Source: Galbula dea (lineage: Eukaryota; Chordata; Aves; Piciformes; Galbulidae). From it: 64,000 nucleotides of DNA. Shown here in pieces: positions 58,001 through 64,000 of the stretch (position 1 is its first letter; every line of letters starts with the position of its first letter). The stretch covers positions 1,373 through 65,372 of the forward strand of contig VWZX01005789.1 in assembly GCA_013399015.1 (NCBI GenBank). Direction: 5' to 3'. The position numbers and the translations under genes were made by a program. The notes below the pieces were generated by a model. That model saw nothing but the letters and a program-made list of their open reading frames with translations. It was not told the origin of the DNA and did no database searches.

Positions 58001-58006
58001 TTTATT
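58001..58006 (-). promoter_or_regulatory. GKAP1: Candidate GKAP1 poly(A) signal
   Basis: AATAAA on the minus strand, about 243 nt after the GKAP1 stop, in unique AT-rich sequence. A CR1 fragment begins about 230 bp further downstream. Confidence 0.5.
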
Positions 58007-58248
58007 AAATCTTGAAAAACGAATGGCATGACAATTAAGTTTCAGCAATGATGGAATACTAGTTTTCTATTTTTCTGTAGCAGAAAGTGCAACAAATCAA
58101 TTATTCAGACTGTTAAACAAACTAGTAATTGTTACTTTCTCTTCAAAAACTGCGTAGTTGAGCAGTTATGCAACAAATATATACATGTCTGCAAAACCCC
58201 AAACAAAGATTTGGTGTCTTTTTGCTTTGAATCTGGTGGCAGAGGAGA

Positions 58249-58296
58249 TCACCTGCACTGGTCAGATTTTAAGTTCCTTTTCCCTTTTTTCCCACT
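58249..58296 (-). CDS. GKAP1: GKAP1 terminal coding exon (15 aa)
   Basis: 48 nt after acceptor CTTATAG|. It encodes SGKKGKRNLKSDQCR and TGA (58249-58251). It is too short for ORF callers. The support is the phase match to the preceding exon and the DQCR end shared with the mammalian protein. Confidence 0.9.
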   Translation of the reverse strand, partial: SGKKGKRNLKSDQCR

Positions 58297-61200
58297 CTAT
58301 AAGAAAGAAAAAACCCAAATGTTTAGTTAATATATTAGACATGACATTGCATATCTGCATTATTTTGTAGATTAAAGTAGTATAAATTAATAGAAAAAAA
58401 TTGGGAGTTAAGTTGGATACTTCAGTTAAATTATACAACTGTTACTGGACGCAGACTGCTCTGAACATGAAATAGTTATGTAAATTATAAGTTATATAAA
58501 TTAAAACAGTCAAGGCACTTAAAGGATACATAACTGAGATGTTAACATCTAAGGATAAAACCAGGCTGGTTTATTGCCTTTTTCTTTTTTTTTTTTTTCC
58601 TTTTGGCTGGGTTTTGTTTGTTTCTTTGTTTTTAATCCAAAGATTTTGGCTACTTTTTTTCTGAAAGGCAACCCTGTGTTTCATAGCAGTAGTCCATAAA
58701 AAGAGTGGGCCCCACCTTATCAAAGACAATGCCACAAAAAGCAGTAACATAACACAGTTGTCCTGGTCAACTTACAAGATTGCAGGACAGAATAATAAAA
58801 GCAAAAACAACACCTGCAAGGCAGATGAGAAAGTTTTCCTAAAACAAATCACACACACATACACATATATATTAAAAAAAAAGGTAAAAAATGTAAAAAC
58901 CCAATCATCAAAACAAAAAGCACAAGGTGATAAATTAAGCAAGAAACACAGCAAGATGTAAAAAGATAAAAGTGTATTAGACTGGAAGGGCAGCAGGGCA
59001 AAAAGAGCAATGGAATACTTTTTAACAAAGAAATTTTTAACTGTTATTCTTTTAATCCTGTTTATTACAATTAGCCATAAGATAAATTTGTCTTATTTAA
59101 AAAATTCTATTTGCAGAGAAAAATATTTAACATTAGAAAAGGCATAGATGGGAGGGGAAAACAAACAGAAAGATTGAAGTTGTAAGAACAGTGAGATGAA
59201 TGACTGAATTTGACAAGAGATTTGCTTTAGTTTCAATTAGCTCAGCTTGTCTATAAGTGACTGAAGCATCCAAGTATAAATATTTGTCAACTGCTGCAAG
59301 ACAACTTTAAGAAGGAACTTTGTGACTTGCAGTAAAGTGACAAGAGGAGTAAGACAACAGAAGACAAGAGATTAATGTGCAGAACTCAATGTAATGCTAC
59401 AAAGAATTCGATGTAATCAGAAAAGATTTGTTACATCAGAGTAATTATGGCTTAATGAGCCAATTTTCACAAAATTATAGTATTCCAAGACAAACAATGT
59501 GTTACAACTTGAAATAGGATAACTTGCCAAAGACTACAAGCTACCTTAGAAGTTTCCACTCTATAGTACAGTTTTTCCTTGTAAGCTATGGAAAAAGTAA
59601 ACATCAAAAGAAACAAAACCCCACCAAAGCAAGCTAAAAAACCCACCCAAAATGTGTCAAGCCATGCACATGTACAAATCCTTGCTTGCAAATACTGTCA
59701 CTCTTCAAAAAAAGTAAGAACGTTAAGCAGTATATTATTTATACAAAAGCAAAACTGAAATTCAGTAATATGAGTTGCATTACCAGCCAAGTTGAACAAA
59801 ACATCATATGCAGTCAGCAATTCACTGATCTTATCACTCATACTTCAACACAATTTGTTGTGAATCTTCTACAAAGATTTGGCTACAGATAGAACAAAGA
59901 TACAGAACCAAAGAATGTGGGGGAAAAAAAAGTGCCATGAAGCAACTGTTAGCCTAGACAACACAGTGAACCCAATCTGTTGAAGTATTGGGTCGTTTAT
60001 TGACTAGCATACTTCAAGAAGTTGTAAAGTATAAAACCAGCTGTGGACTTCAACTTGGCAAAATTGTGCTTCAGTTTTGCTACTGGTTTGGGGTTTTTTT
60101 CTATAAATGAACAGATAATTTTTTTTTTAACTAGAAAAACTAGAGCTAGTACATCAGTTCAGAGCACATTCTGTCATGATAGTTTCCTTTTAGCTGCATC
60201 AGAATCAGCTAAACTTACATAAACAAAAAATAACTACCTGGTATTTTGTTAACTCTGCCTGCAGTAGTTTCACTTTTGATCTTTCTTTCTCTAATGCAGT
60301 ATGAAGCATAGTTACCTAAAACCACACAGAATAAAAGTTTATAAAATATATGTAACAACTTTGAGTTTATCAAGTCAATGTTGTTCTCCATTAGTGTCAT
60401 CTTGGACAAACAGGTAATAATACATGGTGAGTTCAAGACTCATCATTGTGCATAACTGAAAGTACAAGTAAAATATTCTTTAATTACTTTTATTCCCTGA
60501 GCAACATTTACTGGCTTACCTGTATAATGATACAGAAAAATGCTAAAGTTAGAAACTCTTCCAACTTTTGGAATGTGCTTCAGTTTATTCCATAAAGCAC
60601 TTAACTAATATAGTATTATGCAATGCAGATAAATTTATTTGCATCACCCCCCAAAAACCAGTACTGTCTTATATATATGATATTTGGATAAGTCAAGGGC
60701 TTAGAACTAATAGTTGCTGCAAACCAAAAACTAAGCATAGAAGTCTTGCATGCTCTCTATTATAGTGATTTGCCAACCGACATGTCTTATGTATTTTGTA
60801 GCTCACTTGTCTTTGTGAACCTAAGACTACAAATAAAAAAACCAAAATCTGAAAAAAATGCCCAATCCTACCCAGGAAAGAAGCATCTTCCCAAGCATAT
60901 TCTAAGCTTCCTAGCCTGGGTTACCCAATAATGATATTCCTAAAGTGCTGTTCAGTGCAAAATCATTTCAGGCATGCTAAGGTCTGCTGTCTTTCCAGAA
61001 ACAGCTTGAAGTCATACTGGAGATTTACATAATACATGTCTGTGACACACATACTGTTGTGGGTGTTTATTACAGGCCACCTGATCAGGATGAGGAAGTT
61101 GATGAGGCTTTCTCCATGCAGCTGACAGTAGCCCTGGAATCACAGGCCCTGGTTCTTATGGGGAATTTTAACTACCCAGATATTTGCTGGAAGGCCTACT

Positions 61201-63786
61201 CAGCCAGCCATTCCCAGTCCAGGAGGTTCCTTCAGTGCATTCATGGTAACTCCTTGATACAAATGGTGGATGAGCCAACTAGGAGAGGAGCACTGCTGGA
61301 CCTGATACTCACTAACAAGGAGGGTCTGGTTGAAAAGGTAGAGGCTGAGGGCAACCTTGGCTGCAGTGATAATGAGATGGTAGCGTTCAGGATCTTGTGT
61401 GGTAGGAACAGAATACCAAGTAGGATCACAACCCTAGACTTCAGCAGGGCCAACTTTGATCTTTTCAAGAAATTGCTAGGGGAAATCTCATGGGGCAGGG
61501 TAGTAGAAGATAAAGGGGCCCAAGAGAGTTGGTTCACATTCAAGGACCACTTCTTCCAAGCTCAAGATCAGAGCATCCCAATATGTAGAAAATCGAGGAG
61601 GGGAGCCAGGAGACCTGCTTGGTTAAGTAAGGAACTGCTGGGCAAGCTCAAGTGGAAGAAGAGAGTCTACAGGTCATGGAAGGAGGGGCTGGACACATGG
61701 GAAGAGTACAAGACTGTTGTCAGAGGTTGTAGGGAGGCAACTAGGAAAGCTAAGGCCTCTCTGGAATTAAACCTTGCAAGGGAGGTCAAGGACAATAGGA
61801 AGGGCTTCTTCAAACACATTGCAGGAAGAACTAATACTAGAGGCAATGTAAGCCCACTGCTGAATGAGGTGGGTGCCTTGGTGACAGATGATACAAAGAA
61901 GGTGGAGTTACTGAATGTCCTCTTTGTCTCTACTGTTAAGAGACTGTGCTCAGGAGCCTCAGAGCCCTGAGCCCCCACATGATTTTAGGATAATGAAGGA
62001 GTTTTCCTTAGTTGAAGAGGACTGGCTAGGGAGGAGTTAAGCCATCTGGACATCCATGGGTCCTTATGGGATGCACCTGCAGGTGTTGAGGGAGCTGGCT
62101 GAAGTCATTGCCAGGCCACACTCTATCATGTGTGGTAAGTCTGGGGAACAGGAGAGGTGCCTGGGGATTGGAGGAAGGCAAACATCACTCCAGTGTTCAA
62201 AAGGGCAAGAAGGAGGAATCAGGTAACTATAGACCAGTCATCCTCACCTCCATCCCTGGAAAGGTCATGGCACACTTTATCCTCGACTCTGTCTCTAGGC
62301 ATATCAATGATGAAGAGGTCATGAGGAGCAGTCAGCATGGGTTTACCAAGGGGAAGACATATTTGACCAACCTGATAGCCTTCTATGAGAACATAACCAG
62401 GTGGATAGATGAGGGTAGAGCAGTGGATGTGGTTTATCTTGATTTCAGTAAAACCTTTGACACTGTCTCCCACAGCATCCTTGCAGCTAAACTGAGGAAG
62501 TGAGGTCTGGATGACCGGGTAGTGAGGTGGACTGTGAACTGGTTGAAGGACAGAAGTCAGAGAGTCGTGGTCAATGGGAGGGAGTCTAGTTGGAGGCCTG
62601 TGTCTAGTGGAGTCTCTCAGGGGTCAGTACTGGGACCAGTACTTTTCAATCTATTCATTGACAACATGGATGATGGAACAGAGTGTGCTCTCAGCAAGTT
62701 TGCTGATGACACTAAATTTGGTGGAGTGGCTGACGTACCAGAGGGTTGTGCTGCCATTCAGCGAGACTTAGACAGGCTGGAGAGTTGTGCAGGGAGAAAT
62801 GTAATGAGATTCAATAAGGCCAAGTGTCGAGTTTTGCACCTGGGAAAGACCAACCCCAAGTATGAGTATAGGTTGGGGGCTGAGCTGTTGGAGAGCAGTG
62901 AAGGGGAAAGGGATCTGGGGGTCCTGGTGGATGGAAGGATGACCATGAGCCAGCAGCGTGCTCCTGTGGCCAGGAGGACCAATGGGATTCTGGGGTGGAT
63001 TAGAAGGGGTGTGGTTAGCAGGTCAAGAGAGGTTCTTCTTCCTCTTTACTCTACCCTGGTGAGGCTGCATCTGGAGTATTGTGTCCAGTTCTGCCCCTCA
63101 GTTGAAGAAGGATAGGGAACTGCTGGAAAGAGTCCAGCGCAGAGCCACAAAGATAATGAAGGGGCTGGAACATCTTCCTCATGAGGAAAGGCTGAGGGAC
63201 CTGGGTGTCTTCAGGTTGGAGAAGAGGTGGCTAAGGGGTGACCTCATCTATGCTTCTAAATATGTGAAGGGTGACTGTCAGGCTGTTCTCAGTGAAGCCC
63301 AGTGAGAAGACAAGGGGCAAAGGCTGTAAGCTGAAGCATAGGAGGTTCCGTATGAATACAAGAAAAAAGATTTTTCCCAGTGAGGGTGCCAGAGCACTGG
63401 CACAGACTGCTCAGAGAGGTTGTGGAGTCTCCTTCTATGGAGATATTCAAAACCCGTCTGGACGTGCTTCTGTGTGACCTGGTCTAGGGAATCCTGCTGT
63501 GGCAGGAGGGTTGGACTAGATGATCTTTCGAGGTCCCTTCCAACTCCTAACATTCTGTGTTTCTGTCATACAGGGTGAGGATGAAATGTAGTATTTTTTT
63601 GCTCTAAACAAGTTTTTTTTTTCAGTGTCCTCTCTCCTCTGACTCTATCAATGCCTTAAATAAATAGCACCTTTGAAACACCCATGAAGTTTTACATTTA
63701 TAAATCCTTGCTTACCTGTATGGTCAATTCATTTTTGATTACTTGAGATTCATCAACCTGTAGGAGTATTTCTGCTTTGTCCTTCA
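58249..63786 (-). CDS. GKAP1: GKAP1, 3' part: last three coding exons (gene continues past the window)
   Basis: G kinase-anchoring protein 1 (GKAP42) is a coiled-coil, Golgi-associated scaffold that binds cGMP-dependent kinase I-alpha. Three minus-strand exons, 63716-63786, 60238-60315 and 58249-58296, splice in frame with GT-AG ends. They encode the C-terminal 64 residues: the coiled coil KDKAEILLQVDESQVIKNEL, then ALEKERSKVKLLQAEL, then a short basic tail SGKKGKRN ending DQCR and TGA. The order and the DQCR end match the human GKAP1 C-terminus as I know it. The remaining upstream exons lie beyond 64000. UBQLN1 lies head-to-tail downstream of it, as in mammals. The second intron here (60316-63715) was enlarged by an antisense CR1. 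Confidence 0.93.
58297..60237 (-). other. GKAP1: GKAP1 last intron
   Basis: 1941 bp, GT-AG, with T-rich (about 58585-58635) and A-rich (about 58870-58900) tracts. No mobile element recognised. Confidence 0.8.
60238..60315 (-). CDS. GKAP1: GKAP1 second-last coding exon
   Basis: 78 nt, 26 codons, phase 0 at both ends. Acceptor TTTTAG|GTAACT, donor CAG|GTAGTT. It encodes VTMLHTALEKERSKVKLLQA followed by ELTKYQ, continuing the coiled coil. Confidence 0.94.
60316..63715 (-). other. GKAP1: GKAP1 second-last intron
   Basis: 3400 bp, of which about 2.5 kb is one antisense CR1 (61045-63563). The unique remainder is about 0.9 kb. Confidence 0.85.
61045..63563 (+). mobile_element. CR1 LINE, 2.5 kb, endonuclease C-half plus reverse transcriptase, broken
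   Basis: The longest CR1 here. Frame 61059-61970 (303 codons) covers the endonuclease second half (GVYYRPP, GNFNYPDI, a GCSDNEMV site where SDH is usual) and the EN-RT linker. Frame 62108-62503 carries RT motif A (VVYLDFSKTFDTVSH) and ends at TGA 62501-62503. The RT continues in the same phase in 62522-63115 with SSGVSQGSVLGP and an intact FADDTK. The 3'UTR ends in a TTCTGTG-type repeat. The 5' half (ORF1, EN start) is missing. A shift or indel separates the EN and RT frames. It is antisense to GKAP1. Confidence 0.95.
63716..63786 (-). CDS. GKAP1: GKAP1 third-last coding exon
   Basis: 71 nt. The acceptor CTGTAG|TGAAGG completes a split Met codon, and the donor is CAG|GTAAGC. It encodes KDKAEILLQVDESQVIKNEL followed by TIQ, a heptad-like coiled-coil segment. 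Confidence 0.93.
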
Positions 63787-64000
63787 CTACAGAAAGAGAA
63801 AGGTGCAGCATGAGGATCTTTCTTGATTTACATATCTTCCTCTGCAACAGCAATTTGACATCACTTTATTTCACTATTTTATTACCTCTGAATAATGCCA
63901 TCTTTACTGAACGAACAGTAGATGTTGTAAAGGAAAAGCAACCATTAGCTACCAGTGCAATTAGTAGCAGCTTGAAAAGTTCGAGAAATTAAAACCCAAC
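63787..64000 (-). other. GKAP1: GKAP1 intron, start of
   Basis: Intronic sequence running off the window. No exon recognised. Confidence 0.7.

Noticed and set aside
61241..61543. Minus-strand ORF of 100 codons
   Set aside because: Shadow of the CR1 endonuclease frame on the other strand.

Overview
The window is euchromatic vertebrate DNA and almost certainly comes from a bird. It has AT-rich introns, two GC-rich CpG-island promoters, and many CR1 LINE copies ending in the avian CR1 ATTCTRTG-type 3' repeat. It also carries many solo LTRs opening with the avian TGTYCTGGTTT-like motif. The gene order IDNK(+) - UBQLN1(-) - GKAP1(-) matches the block I know from human 9q21. The order or species of bird cannot be read from the sequence. 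The number of CR1 copies, including a 2.5-kb one with long ORFs, suggests a CR1-rich lineage.

Layout. 1-13.5 kb is intergenic. It holds a CR1 3' end, a truncated LTR, a solo LTR with a perfect 5-bp target duplication (1930-2653), about 7.6 kb of unique DNA, a nested CR1/CR1/LTR stack (10.3-12.1 kb) and a further CR1. 13.5-18.7 kb is IDNK (probable gluconokinase), with a CpG-island promoter interrupted by a 17-N assembly gap and five coding exons giving 186 aa. 18.7-22.6 kb is the tail-to-tail interval. 22.6-51.6 kb is UBQLN1 (ubiquilin-1), with eleven coding exons on the minus strand giving 584 aa and all splice sites GT-AG. Its 13.2-kb first intron and its introns 8 and 10 collect LTRs and CR1s. 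51.1-51.85 kb is the UBQLN1 CpG island with an NRF1-type palindrome. 53.2-56.3 kb is a stack of transposable elements between genes. 58.0-64 kb is the 3' end of GKAP1, with three coding exons visible and a 2.5-kb antisense CR1 in one intron.

The three genes do not form a pathway. IDNK phosphorylates gluconate, UBQLN1 shuttles ubiquitylated or misfolded clients to the proteasome and to autophagy, and GKAP1 anchors cGMP-dependent kinase I-alpha. They are neighbours by conserved synteny.

I found no new coding system, CRISPR array, tRNA or rRNA. What merits a second look is transposable-element architecture: nested insertions, a sense-oriented LTR promoter just ahead of the UBQLN1 UBA exon, a candidate LTR with 40-bp CCAAT-bearing tandem repeats, and CR1 copies with visible active-site changes.
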